A DNA stretch of 64,000 nucleotides from Aldrovandia affinis (Eukaryota > Chordata > Actinopteri > Notacanthiformes > Halosauridae), in the NCBI GenBank assembly GCA_029706075.1, contig JAINUG010000134.1:2236001-2300000 (forward strand), written 5' to 3'. Made by a program: the position numbers and the translations under genes. Positions 21,256 through 31,359 of this stretch are shown in pieces (the stretch's first letter is position 1; every line of letters starts with the position of its first letter). The notes beneath the pieces are model-generated. The model saw nothing but the letters and a program-made list of their open reading frames with translations, ran no database searches and had not been told where the DNA came from.

Positions 21256-21676
21256 ACACTACGGATGATGTGTCCCGAAATAACAACGTGACCCAGTTTA
21301 AGAGATACACCTCCCATGCCACTCTTAATCTCAAGGCTAATCTCATACGAGTGCATAAGATCTATTGGCACAATGGACAGTCTAACATCTCGTCCCGTGT
21401 TTAATGATTCTTGTTGTCCTGCATTATCTGTAGATCTTTTATTTGTTTTTTTTAACTTTGTGTATTTTATGTTCATGTTTATATCTTTTTTGTCGTCTGT
21501 ACTGCTGTCCTGCATTATTTGTAGGCCTTCTATATGGTCTTAACCGTGTATATTTCATGTTCTGTGCTGTTGATGTTGGTGCCCTATATATGTTGATGGG
21601 TCTAGCTTTGTAGAGCCCAAGCAAAATTTCCCCATGGGGACAATAAAGTACATATCTATCTATCTATCTATCTATA
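21256..21676 (+). mobile_element. LINE 3' end with TCTA tail
   Basis: The block CCCCATGGGGACAATAAAGT (about 21631-21650) followed by TCTA repeats to 21674 is the common 3' end of fish LINEs of the Rex/CR1 kind. Two copies of a TGTCCTGCATTAT block about 90 bases apart (near 21416 and 21508) show an internal duplication in the UTR. It may be the lost 3' end of the Rex-like fragment at 15960-17255, split by the later insertions; that is inference. Confidence 0.6.
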
Positions 21677-21807
21677 TTGTCCACCTTTCCAGACCACAGG
21701 TTTATTGACTGCAATGGAAGGAATCCACCCTGGACACTGTCCCATAGTGACTGACTGATTCACTGGCTGATCACCTCACTTGCTCTTTAACAAATTGTTA
21801 CATTATT

Positions 21808-22265
21808 ATATTAATGTTATTTAATGCCTTTGTTAGACCCCACTTAGGGTACTGTGTGCAGTGCTGGGCACCACACTACAACTAACATATAATAGCTCTT
21901 GAAAAAGTACAACGAAAGGCAATTAAATAGGTACCTGGTATGAAAGGTAAAGGTTATGAGGAAAGACTTAAGATGCTTAATCTAAGTTTAGAAAACAGAG
22001 AGTAAGGGGGGATTTGATTGAGGTTTTTAAATTAATAAAGGGGACTAAGAATTGTTTTTTAAAGATGAGTGAAACAGAACAAGAGGGCACAGGTAGAAAT
22101 TAGTTAAAGGCAAAATCAGGATTTTTATTTTTTACACAGTGAGTTGTGAATGTGTGGAACAGCTTGCCAGGTCATGTAGTCGAGGCAGAAACACCTGGAC
22201 TACTCCAGTCCATGCTTGATGCAGTACGAGGGGTGAAATATGATACAAATTAAGTTTGATAAATG
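21808..22265 (+). pseudogene. CR1-type LINE RT C-terminal fragment
   Basis: Translation in pieces gives FVRPHLGYCVQCWAPHY, ALEKVQRKAIK, YEERLKMLNL and GDLIEVFKLIKG, then VVNVWNSLPGHVVEA. These are the hallmark blocks of the C-terminal region of CR1-like LINE proteins. Several stops are present. Neither the RT core nor a 3' tail is seen. Confidence 0.75.
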
Positions 22266-22690
22266 GTTGCCATCAAATAAGCTTGAAGTATATTAAAAAA
22301 ATAATTTGTATTCTTTATTTTTGACTTTGCAACGTCTTTGTCTTTGTTTACATGACAGGTGACCGTCTCTGCATTTTCACAACAGTGTTGCCCTCTTCTG
22401 TCTGAATAAATCCCTTTGAGATAAATTCTTTCCAGACATGTAATTACTGAAACAGTTTAAGCTCTGTGATTTGTGTTTTTCTTCCTTTTCTGCAGGGACA
22501 GAACATTAGAGGTTTTGAATTTAGCACCAAAACGTTGACCCATGAATAGAACGGGGTGTTTAGCCTTAATCGGATGTCTTTAATGAGCACATGAACCTGT
22601 TGATTGCACATGACCTACTGTGTCTGACCTCTTCATCCTGCATGGAGGTAGATCCGGATACTTTATAATTGTCTGAATACGTTGTTCTCC
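22266..22690. other. No gene seen
   Basis: AT-rich DNA with no recognised element. Confidence 0.5.
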
Positions 22691-22966
22691 CTCTGGTCCT
22701 GATAGCAACATCAAGAAAATCATTTGTCTGCATTGCCACTAGCTTGATTGGGATAATCATTTCACTGCCAGGATTATTTTTCATCCCAAACATGAGCAAA
22801 CAACTATTCATGAAGCTTAATCTCTCTGGTCATGATAGCAACATCAAGGCAATCTATCATTTGTCTGCATTGCCTCTAGCTTGATTTGGGTCATTATTTC
22901 ACTGCCGGGTTTATTTTTCATCACAAACAACGAGCAAACAACAACTATTCATAAGGCTTCATTTTG
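22691..22966. repeat. Imperfect tandem duplication, unit about 135 bp
   Basis: The block from CTCTGGTCCTGATAGCAACA at 22691 recurs at 22824 as CTCTGGTCATGATAGCAACA. The same landmarks follow in each copy: CATTTGTCTGCATTGCC, TCACTGCC, TTATTTTTCATC and GAGCAAACAA. The copies differ by substitutions and small indels, so the duplication is not recent. No coding role is seen. Confidence 0.85.
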
Positions 22967-23419
22967 CTGTTTAGGGAGGCCAGTAGGAGGTATTATTTCC
23001 ACTGGTCCAAGCGGAAACCAATTCAGTGACAGGGGAACTCTTGTTGTTCGAGACCCACTGGCCTGGATTCAATCAACATTTGTCCTTATGTATGGGTTAC
23101 ACGTTAATGAAAGGGTCAGTTTTATTCTTCACACACATTCATTTATGTAATTAATGAACTCTGGTGAAACTGAGTTTCCGAAGGGTAAAAAAAAGTTGAA
23201 AGTAGAAGGAGAAGCAGTGGGGGAAAGAGTAGTAGCACAAGGGACAGAAGAAAAGGGAGAGGTGTAGCAGTAGTGGTATCAATTGCAGTAGAAGCAGGAT
23301 GAAGGTTTTATTATTTTTACCAATTCTCTTTTGCAGTGACAACCTGGGGAATCAAAGTGGGCAGGGAAAGAAAGGGATGAGCCAATCAGATTTAGGGGTG
23401 TGATTAGATGTCCAGAGCT
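22967..23419. other. No gene seen
   Basis: Includes a purine-rich stretch (about 23170-23270, GAAGGAGAAG type) that is open on the minus strand as a Leu/Phe/Ser-rich frame; not credible as a gene. Confidence 0.5.
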
Positions 23420-23600
23420 GGTTTTTGTGGGAATTTGGCCTGAATCCCAGGGTTAACACCCCAACTCTTTAGAAATGTGCCGTGGATCTTTAATGTCTGC
23501 AGTGAGTCAGGACCACGATTTAATGTTTCATCTGAAGGATGGCACCTCCTACGGCACAGTGCTCCCATAACTGCACTGGGGCTTTGGATTGTTGAGGAGG
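23420..23600 (+). mobile_element. Dispersed teleost repeat fragment
   Basis: TTAACACCCCAACTCTTTAG, GGATCTTTAATG, GAGTCAGGACCACGATTTAA and TTCATCTGAAGGATGGCACC form, in this order, a stretch I recognise as a common fish dispersed repeat. I cannot name the parent class with confidence. Ends are not defined. Confidence 0.5.
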
Positions 23601-24358
23601 GGAGGTTGGTCCTATTACTTTTTACCTATGTTCTTGTTTTTATTTTCTTCCATTTTCCTATCAAATAGAAATACCATAGAAATGTACCCCTACCTTCCCT
23701 TAAAATGGAGGTTGAGATAGAGTTATGTCCAGGTTTTACCATAATAGTTAAACTTACCTATATTTAATCACATACAATTTTGGTGCTTCATAGTTACACG
23801 TCACATATTTTATAAAGTGTATATACTCCTCTTGCAAAATTAGGTTGTGTTAAGGAAGTGCCTCAATCTCCTGATGTGTATGACAGCTTCAATACAACTC
23901 AAAATCTCAAACAGGGCAGCGGTAGAATCCTGTCTTGACCATCATTTTGATATGTTTTTTCTGTTAAAAATAACTTCTGTTCAGGAAAAAACAAAACAAA
24001 AAAAATCCTTTGACTTTATATAAGTGAAAAAATATACTGGCTCTCACATGGGCCAGGCCACAGATATTTCATGGCCATTTCCTTCAAAATAATTGCACAG
24101 AAACAGCACTGTGAGCTACAATTCATTTTTTACTTGCTTTGATTGTATTCATTTCATTTAATTGTTCAGCAGAAACCAAACATCTTTAAAGGCTTGCCGC
24201 ATCATCTGTGCATGCAGTGTGCATTCAGTCTTTTTGGTAAGATGATGAAATATGTTCCATCTCAATGGTATCACCCCAGTGTATTACAGTATGGTTGTAA
24301 TATTTGCTTGTCATTTCTTTAAGGGAAGAACTTAACAAACATAACTATTTTGTATGTG
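23601..24358. other. No gene seen
   Basis: AT-rich DNA; nothing recognised. Confidence 0.5.
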
Positions 24359-24363
24359 TCCTC

Positions 24364-24795
24364 TGTCATGGTTCCTGCTCGCCACCACAGCATTGGATTT
24401 TAGTGTTCCCTCATGCTTTTTATGGTTTAATTGGTGTGATTGTGTTCCCTGATTGCCTTGATGGATTCCTCCTTTGTCTCATTTTCATGGTCTATTTAAG
24501 TTGCCTGTTTTCTTGGTTCTGGGCTCGGGCTTACATTTTTGTTAAAAGTTTGTTTCCTTGTGTTAGTGGTCCTCTGTGTTTTCCCTGCCATTTCGAGTTC
24601 TTATTTTTATCTTTCTTATTTGATTTCTTGTCAGTGCTCTATTAAGTCTAGGATTAGATTTTTTCATGCAGTGTTTTATTTAGTTCTTGTGTTAGATTTT
24701 GTTGTTTGGGTTCATTAAATTATCAGTTCATTTTTTATTCCTGCCTCTGTTTTTGTTTCATGCTCTTGGATCTGTTCTCCCTGCCCCTTTTGACA
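24364..24795 (+). mobile_element. Solo LTR, family 2 (TGTCATGGTTCC type)
   Basis: The 432-bp unit is flanked by the 5-bp duplication TCCTC (24359-24363 and 24796-24800). It starts TGTCATGG and ends TTTTGACA, with a TATTTAAG promoter-like box near 24493. CTCGCCACCA near its start is shared with the LTR at 55175-55532. No internal sequence adjoins it. A gypsy-type origin is likely but unproved. Confidence 0.8.
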
Positions 24796-24800
24796 TCCTC

Positions 24801-26286
24801 TTTGTCCCGCTTTCAGTCTGTGTGTCTTTTTAAACAATGCGTTTGTTTTACTCACGTTTCACTGTGATGCCTGCTTTGCATTATGGGCACACCGCATCTT
24901 ACCAACCATACAAATGTTTCACCCTGAAAGCCTAATCCGTCAAAGCTGTCATACATAATGCACTGGCTGTTCTCCTACTGTGAAGTTAAGAGCTGACAAG
25001 TATGTCACTGATGCCTACTGGAATGGAAAAGCCTTTAGTTCAATGCTTATCCATGTACTGCCCTGATCTGTGTGTCATTCATGGTGGTTTCTCTTTGGTC
25101 GGAAGCAAACATCCACAGAGGGGCAGGTAAAAACATTCAGTGTCACACATCCTGTCACTCTGTGATTATGCGCTCAGTATGGGATAATGCACTGGGGGAT
25201 GCGGTGCATTTAAATTTAATTTCAAACTTCAGAAGTTTAAGTTTAAGTTTAACTTTTTGAAAGATGAGGAGTCCAGGACTTTTCTTTTTACCTTGACTTG
25301 TTTTCCCTCCCTCTCTCTCTCACTCTTTTCTTCATTATAATTAAACACTGCATGGTCACAGATAATGGCTGCACAGCGATTACATTCCAAATACAAAAAT
25401 CTGCAGTCTCCTCTTTCCGCCATTCCAGCACCAATGCAGATTTTTATTATTATTATGTATTTATTTTGCCAAACGATCAGACTATTAAAACTAATCCTCC
25501 ACAAGTCATACGTATCTGTTTGCTAGTTTTTAAATGTATCCATTTATTAAATTATTCACATAGCCCATGCGCATGAATTTTTATTTATTTACATTTTTTT
25601 GTTGGGTCTCTTTCCCTTTGGAAGGAACAGTAAATAAAGGAGTTGCATGATGGCTCATTGAATTTTGAGTGAAACCTCTCATTGAACCCTCTCACATAGG
25701 CCCCCCACTGGAGAGAGCTGTGGTTAATCCAAGAATCTCAAACCTTCATTTAAGCCCTCATCAGAGACCCCACGTAATGAAACACTGTCAGGAGGTGTTT
25801 GATCCAAATAGGGAGGGAAGCGAAGAGAGAGTATGTGTGTGCGGAGCAGTGGGGTGCCTCAAGCTCATGGGAGACCCAGGAGAAATGCTAACACAAGGAA
25901 AATACATGCTTTATAAATTATAATGGCATAGTCTATAACATATTATAAACAAGTGTTAAGTGATGATGTTTAATCAAACCAAAGGGAGATTGGCATAAAT
26001 ACTGTCATCTGAGGCTTCATTTCAGGTTGTAGTGGTGGCTAATTTAAGGGTCATTTTTGAAAGCCAAAGAATGTGGCTGCATCCAACAACAGGCAGTGCC
26101 AATGATCAATTAGACTCAGCTGTGCGTGCCTGTGGATAAGGCCAGCACTGTCATTGGTCATGAAGGACTCCCGGGCTATGGAAGAGAGCAGGAAGCTCTC
26201 AGTAATGGGACATCTATGGTTTAGAATCTGTATGGCACTTACTGTTGTTGCATTTTGTCTATGAATATAAGTATATGTATGTGTAT
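24801..26286. other. No gene seen; one block shared with 43950-44010
   Basis: The block at about 25361-25420 (ATAATGGCTGCACAGCG, GCAGTCTCCTC) resembles 43951-44010, suggesting an old dispersed repeat. The remainder shows no coding sequence or element ends. Confidence 0.5.
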
Positions 26287-26998
26287 TGTGGTGTCCCTTG
26301 GGGTCAGGCGACACTAGGCGGTAGTGTAGTGTAATGGTCAGGGAGCTGGGCTTGTAACTCAGAGGTTGCAGGTTCAATTCCCAGGTGGGGCACTGCCGTT
26401 GTACCCTTGAGCAAGGTACATAACCTGAATTGCTTCAGTAAAATATCCAGCTGTATAAATTGATTTGTATGTAAAGAAATGTATAAATCGCTCTGGATAA
26501 GAGCGTCTGCTAAAATGCCTAAAAATGTAAAAATGTAAAAAAAAATGCACTCACGGACCTTTGCCAAGGGCGTAGGCAGTTAAATAGCCCAGCCAGTAAT
26601 ACAAACAAAACAACACTTTAATAAACACAAAACAAAGGTCGGGGTATTTGGGGAATCTAAAACACATGGTCCACAATCCTTACTCGTCATCGTTGTCCGT
26701 AATCCGTAATCCGTAATCCAAATCCAATCCAGTTCAAAGTCGGTACACAAACGGGGTCCTCGACACACTCTCCACTACTCCAACACACCAATCTACTCCC
26801 TCAACACACCAACCTCCTCCTCTCTCAGTGTAACACAAACAAGTCATTTACATAGGCCTGTCCGTAGTCCTCCGGCTTTACGGGCTTCAGCTGTGGGACT
26901 GCAGGCTGTTGGGAAATGCAGTCTTTCCCTCTCCAGTGGCTCCCAAGAATTAAAGAGGCAGGCCGCCATTTCCTTGTCCTGCCCCTTGGGATGCCACA
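26287..26998 (-). mobile_element. Solo LTR, family 1, antisense, carrying a SINE
   Basis: Flanked by the 4-bp duplication GTAT (26283-26286 and 26999-27002). On the minus strand it starts TGTGGCATCCCAAGGGG and ends GGGACACCACA. The 232-bp SINE insertion at 26316-26547 interrupts it; without that the LTR is about 480 bp. The sister copy at 33445-34028 shows the uninterrupted order. Confidence 0.85.
26316..26547 (+). mobile_element. SINE C (tRNA-headed, L2/UnaL2-type tail)
   Basis: Inserted in the family-1 LTR with a short CACT duplication (26312-26315 and 26548-26551). The tRNA-like head has box B GGTTCAATTCC. The centre includes CCCTTGAGCAAGGTAC. The 3' end CGCTCTGGATAAGAGCGTCT plus AAATGTAAAAATGT copies the hairpin tail of L2-type LINEs such as eel UnaL2, which presumably mobilised it. 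Being in a solo LTR, it is younger than that insertion. Confidence 0.85.
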
Positions 26999-27002
26999 GT
27001 AT

Positions 27003-27611
27003 GCATGCATATGGAAAAAATATGAATGGTTATTCCTAGCATATATGTATAGTGTATCATTTTATCCAACAGTCAAATAAAAATGCTCACAAAAAATGCC
27101 TCTATAAAACACAAGCTTCTCCACAGATTATAAAACACAAGCCTCTCTCCACAGACTCTCTAAAACACAAGCCTCTCTCCTCAGACTCTATTTCTTCAGC
27201 CTCTTTCAAATGCAAGCATCTCTTCAACATCTTGCGCTGTTTCTTTCTGCACTGTTAGGCAAAAAAGTTTAGTAAAACTAAACTTGCATAATTCTAGGTT
27301 GTTATCAGAAGCTATTATATAAGTCCACCTTAATTTTATTAAGTTGGATTTTGCCCAGATTCAGCCAAAAAGAAGACCTAATTCAGAGAGGCATAAAAAT
27401 AATAATAATGGGCATTCTATGTTTCTGAATACAGAAACAAATCATGAGGTAGCCTCAGAACATTAAGTTATGTGGATCATCCATGCATCTGGGTGGCTAC
27501 ACACCAGCAGAGCATACCTCTGTCTATAATCGGCCACGCTTTACACAAACGGAGTGTTCCTAAAACCCTTACGAAACATGTATAGCTCCTTCATTACCAG
27601 AGTATACCTTC
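27003..27611. other. No gene seen; short minisatellite at about 27103-27190
   Basis: About three copies of a roughly 30-bp unit containing AAAACACAAGCCTCTCTCC lie at 27103-27190. Nothing else is recognised. Confidence 0.6.
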
Positions 27612-27615
27612 ATAT

Positions 27616-28120
27616 TGTAGCGAGCGTGCGCAAGGTGATGTATCAAGAAATAACACAGAGGCCTGCTGCGTTGCAAAAATGGCTACCCAAATAGCCACTT
27701 TATTAAAAGGCGATAAATATCCGTGTTCCATACACCGCACAACCCCGGATAATATCTGGCGAACTTTGCTGGTACAGACGCGTCCTGAAAAGAACACGCC
27801 AGACCATTAAACTTCTTCACTAGTCAGCACAACAACCAGGAATTAAACTCAGTCAAAGAAACACTTGTTCGATGACGAACACTTTTGCCCTGAAATTCAA
27901 GGGACTGCACTAAACAATACAGGTATACTGGTCACGGTGGCTTCATTTAACACACCGCGACCAGCCAGCTAACACATAAACAAGGTAACATTAACACATA
28001 TAACAAAGGTAAACAACACAAGTAACTCAATTACACAGGGAGAACGAACAAACACACAATAACGTTCCCCCATAATGCCCCGCGCACACATTTCAATTAG
28101 TGATCCACTGGATCGCTACA
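27616..28120 (-). mobile_element. Solo LTR, family 3 (TGTAGCGATCC type), antisense
   Basis: The 505-bp unit starts TGTAGCGAGC and ends TCGCTACA on the plus strand, an 8-bp terminal inverted repeat. It is flanked by the 4-bp duplication ATAT (27612-27615 and 28121-28124). An AATAAA signal on the minus strand near 27700 sets the orientation. It is unrelated by eye to family 1 and has no internal region. Confidence 0.75.
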
Positions 28121-28124
28121 ATAT

Positions 28125-28962
28125 TAAGCATTAAAAAACATTTCTGGATGATTAACTTGTCAGAGGATTGATGTTAATGCATTATTATCATTTTTGGGAA
28201 CAGTGTTTTACACAAAATGTGTAATGCCACCCTCGGTAAAGCTGGAAAATACATTGGAGTGTATACATTGCTGTATATAAATTCTTATATTGTTTCATTA
28301 AGGATACCTGCACTGCTAAAAAAAAGTGTTTTTAAAACTCTGAAAGTGTTTGCAACTGCACAGCCACCAATTTAGGGGCTTTGGAAAAACTATTTTAAAG
28401 TGACGTTATGTAACAGCTTTCTCAGTTTGTTGAAAAAGGTCTCTCTGGATTTTTCAACACCACATTTGGGGTTTCATAAACCTCTAGGGTCACAGAAACA
28501 GTGTTTCAGCAGACTTCATTTAACAGCGTATGCCTGGATGTCCTCTGATAAACATGACGATGGCACAAAGTATGCTGGGAAGGACGGATTTGACATAATT
28601 TGAATGCATGTCATCCCATTATCACTCACCCTCAGTATGAGAACAATTTAAGCCAGTCAGCCCGGCCCGCCACTGTTTCTTTTGAATCCTCGCTGAAATA
28701 TTTCATTAGGCACTGATTTATTTCATTCTCACTGACCTATTTTGCTAATGTCTCCCCGGACGGCTTGCAACGGCTGCGGTGAGTTATATTGATTGTGGCA
28801 TCTACGGACGTCTTCATTCCTAACTTCCCTTCCTTTCTGAATTCACAATTTTTGGGGATGGTAGAAAAAGCAGACAGATCATGACAAATAACATTAATTC
28901 TTATAACTAAATTAAATGACTTTCTTTTTGTTATTTCCATTAAAGTAAAATATTATATATAT
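28125..28962. other. No gene seen; possibly conserved stretch at 28650-28760
   Basis: No coding sequence or element end is seen. About 28670-28755 has mixed composition and no low-complexity runs, and could be a conserved noncoding element. That is only an impression. Confidence 0.4.
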
Positions 28963-29034
28963 ATATTGTGGTGTCTCCGGGGGTTGGGCGACACGCACGG
29001 ACCTTGCAGAGGGCGTAGGCAAGTTCAAGAACAC

Positions 29035-29801
29035 TAGTGATGGGACGAGCGACACTGGTGCGTCAGCACTGTGCCGAGAGCTCAAGAGTGAAACCCCGTA
29101 TTGGTGCGTGTATTGCTTTAAGAAAGAATCACGTGACCGATACAGGAACTGTATCGTTTGGATGTGCCGCGCCAAAGTGTGTTTATAAGGAAACAAACTG
29201 TATCAACATGTCGTGGGTTTGTTGGATGGAGTTTTGCAGTTGCGTGATTATGGATCGTTCAAAGAAGTTTTCCCCAGTGTGGAATAATTTTGATCTTGTG
29301 ACGCCAAACAAGGTAAATCTTTTTCTCCTTTGAGCATTGTTTACTGTTAGTTTTTCAATTATATACTATATGTTTTTTACGGTGGCGCATTGCATTCACT
29401 TTATCAAGTGAATGCAACGTGACCTGTGATACATATGATAGTCAGTGAAAGAGCCTTACAGTTGCTTTATTCATTTTATCTCGTGTCTATTTTTTGTTCC
29501 TCAATAAAAATGCATAAACAAATCACTTTTTAGTCTTTTATTTCATATGATTTAACAGTTAAGTTAACAAAATTGTGTACATAAGTTAAAAATTGTAACT
29601 CTGAATTGTAACTCAAATTTGCTATATTTTACATACCAACTCAGTTTAGCATTTACACAAACAAGGAATTTCTTTACCTGCAATGATTTTATAACTACTG
29701 CAGGGGTCACTATTGGGTGACCAACACAGTATCAATACAGTGCCGACACAGTTTGTGTAGTGTGTCAATACACTCCTTGAGGTATCATCATCCCATCACT
29801 A
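29035..29801 (+). mobile_element. hAT-type transposon, internally deleted, 767 bp
   Basis: Terminal inverted repeats TAGTGATGGGA and TCCCATCACTA match over 11 bases. The 8-bp target duplication AAGAACAC (29027-29034 and 29802-29809) is exact and is also present once in uninterrupted sister LTRs, which confirms the insertion. TIR and 8-bp duplication are diagnostic of hAT (Ac-like branch). It keeps a first coding exon but no dimerisation or catalytic region, so it is a deletion derivative needing a partner's transposase. Confidence 0.92.
29250..29312 (+). pseudogene. First exon of a hAT transposase, start of a BED-type zinc finger
   Basis: ATG at 29250 opens MDRSKKFSPVWNNFDL, then VTPNK. The pattern SxVWxxF is how BED zinc fingers of hAT transposases begin. 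The frame runs into AACAAG followed by GTAAAT at 29313, a good splice donor. The Cys and His residues of the finger would lie in the next exon, which is absent. A larger open frame starts upstream (29037), but the family resemblance begins at this Met. Inference: relic of the autonomous parent. Confidence 0.65.
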
Positions 29802-30340
29802 AAGAACACAGAGGAGGCAGTATTCAAAAACAAAACAATTATTTATTATCCTAATAATCTTGACAAACGTTACACAAAACAAAGGGCGGGGTATTCGGGG
29901 GAATACAAACACAAAGTCCACAATCCTACTCTTGTCGTCAATGTTCGTAATCCAATTCAAAATCCAAGTCTGTTCCGCAATCCAGTCCGTAGTCGATATC
30001 CACAGGGGGTCCTCAAAACAATCCAAGTTCATACACAAAAAAACACACTCCAACACTCTTTCTAAATCCTGGCTGGTCAAAAGACTTCACAGGTACTCAC
30101 TCTCCAAACTCACACAGCAACTCCTTCCCACACACATTCCTACTCCTCTCCATGTGTGTCACAGGCTCAGCCTTTTAAATAGGCCTCGAAATGGCTTTCA
30201 GCTGGTCGTTAGTCCCATCACTTGACTTGACTTAGGTGTGACTGTGGCCTGCTGGGAAATGAAGTGTTTCCTGGCTCCCATGTGTTGTAGGCTAGGTAGC
30301 CATTTCCTTGTGCAGCCCCTTGGGCTGCCACAATATATAT

Positions 30341-30482
30341 GGTTCTCTGTGGCTCAGTTGGTAGAGCACAGCGTTGGCAACGCTTAGGTTGTGGGTTCAA
30401 TCCCCACTGGGGCCACATATACTGAAAATGTATGCATTCACTACTGTAAGTCGCTTTGGATAAAAGCGTCTGCTAAATGGCG
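30341..30482 (+). mobile_element. SINE D (tRNA-Ala-like head, L2/UnaL2-type tail)
   Basis: The head has box A (TGGCTCAGTTGG), an anticodon arm AGCG/CGCT around TTGGCAA (GGC, alanine) and a perfect T arm GTGGG/CCCAC around TTCAATC. The acceptor ends do not pair, so this is not a true tRNA gene. The tail GTCGCTTTGGATAAAAGCGT matches the L2-type tail of SINE C. It lies in TA-rich DNA directly after a family-1 LTR. The short head-to-tail distance makes it a minimal SINE. Confidence 0.8.
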
Positions 30483-30555
30483 TATATTATATATATATAT
30501 AGTAGCAGTGCACGCCATGGAATCAAGAGTCGAGAGACTTTGCTTTTCCATTTCA

Positions 30556-30603
30556 GTACTACTTATTTATTAGAATAAGTAGTACCTCTAATAAATAAGT
30601 AGT
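30556..30603. repeat. Overlapping hairpins
   Basis: ACTACTTATTTATTAGA at 30558-30574 is the exact reverse complement of 30587-30603 (17-bp arms, 12-base loop). GTACTACTTAT at 30556-30566 can also pair with ATAAGTAGTAC at 30575-30585. The two folds exclude each other. Probably a by-product of duplication and inversion. Confidence 0.85.
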
Positions 30604-30771
30604 TCCTCGCACAGGGGAAGTACAAACACACGGGGGCAATTCTCAACGCATACACACACAATGACAGTCAGTCGTCACATATACACATCCAAACATAATT
30701 TGCAACAGGGGAAAAGGGGCTTTCATTCCAATCACATGTGGTTCCTCATATTAGAGCATTTATACAATTAT

Positions 30772-31097
30772 TATTATTATTATTATTATAATTATTATTT
30801 TTTTGTTGTTGATTTTACCACGTTTTTCTCCCAATTTGGTAGCCAATTACTCCCACTGTGCTTAGTTCAATCGCCTCCCTCGTAGTTCGCTGCCGTAGTT
30901 CTGTGACCAACAGTGACAAAGGCGGAAGCGCTGCCTCCTCCAAGACAGCACTCGCCACGCTGTCGACTGTAATTCCGATACCCCAGAACCACTCCTGTGC
31001 GCAGCGAACTGTGCCGGCTTCCCTCCCCCCTCCCTGGGGTGGACAGGTCGCCGTGGCCAGCGTCGGACGTTGAAACCACTAGACCACGCGGGAGGCC
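30772..31097 (-). mobile_element. SINE B, antisense, with 17-bp target duplication
   Basis: The duplication AGCATTTATACAATTAT lies at 30755-30771 and 31098-31114 without mismatch, the firmest boundary evidence for this family. On the minus strand the head reads GGCCTCCCGCGTGGTCTAG. The 3' end is the antisense of TTTTTCTCCCAATTTGG plus an A/T-rich tail. A perfect duplication and few defects suggest a young copy. Confidence 0.9.
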
Positions 31098-31164
31098 AGC
31101 ATTTATACAATTATGAACATAACTAGCTAGCAATCTTAAACCTAGCTGGGCCCCTGGAACATAA

Positions 31165-31274
31165 ATGCTTAATAAATTATCATTTTGCTTGTATTACTGC
31201 CTCCTCTGGGTTATTTAACTGCCTACGCCCTGCGAAGGTCTGTGCGTGTCGCCCCACCCCAAGGGACACCATAA
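31165..31274 (+). mobile_element. 3' fragment of a family-1 LTR, sense
   Basis: AATAAATTATCATTTTGC, then ACTGCCTCCTCTGGGTTA, GCCTACGCCCTGCGAAGG and GGGACACCATA match the last 110 bases of the family-1 LTR read in its own direction. The rest of the LTR is not found upstream. Confidence 0.75.
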
Positions 31275-31359
31275 TATGTCCACACACAGAGGGCATGACC
31301 TATAAGCATGAGGAGGTAGTGCAACTGTGAGCAGGATTTGTTTTTGGTTTTTGATTTTT

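Larger units (their letters stand above)
28967..30332 (-). mobile_element. Solo LTR, family 1, antisense, split by a hAT element
   Basis: The minus-strand start TGTGGCAGCCCAAGGGGC is at 30332 and the end GGAGACACCACA at 28967. It is flanked by ATAT on both sides (28963-28966 and 30333-30336), inside a TA-rich run. Subtracting the 767-bp hAT insertion and its 8-bp duplication leaves 591 bp. A promoter-like CTATTTAAAAGG and an AATAAA block lie in order on the minus strand. No internal retroviral sequence is seen. The copy is close to that at 33445-34028. Confidence 0.9.

Noticed and set aside
23151-23342. Hydrophobic minus-strand frame that could look like a membrane peptide
   Set aside because: It comes from purine-rich low-complexity DNA and lacks any conserved feature.
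24304-24645. 113-codon hydrophobic frame
   Set aside because: It lies within a solo LTR with a clear TCCTC duplication and is T-rich sequence read as Leu/Phe; not a gene.
29037-29333. 98-codon frame in the hAT element taken as a whole protein
   Set aside because: Family resemblance begins only at the Met at 29250 and ends at a splice donor at 29312; the remainder is untranslated or intron sequence.
30341-30420. tRNA-Ala-like sequence with box A and box B
   Set aside because: The acceptor ends do not pair and the sequence runs into an L2-type SINE tail, so it is a SINE head and not a tRNA gene. The same applies to the heads of SINEs A, B and C.
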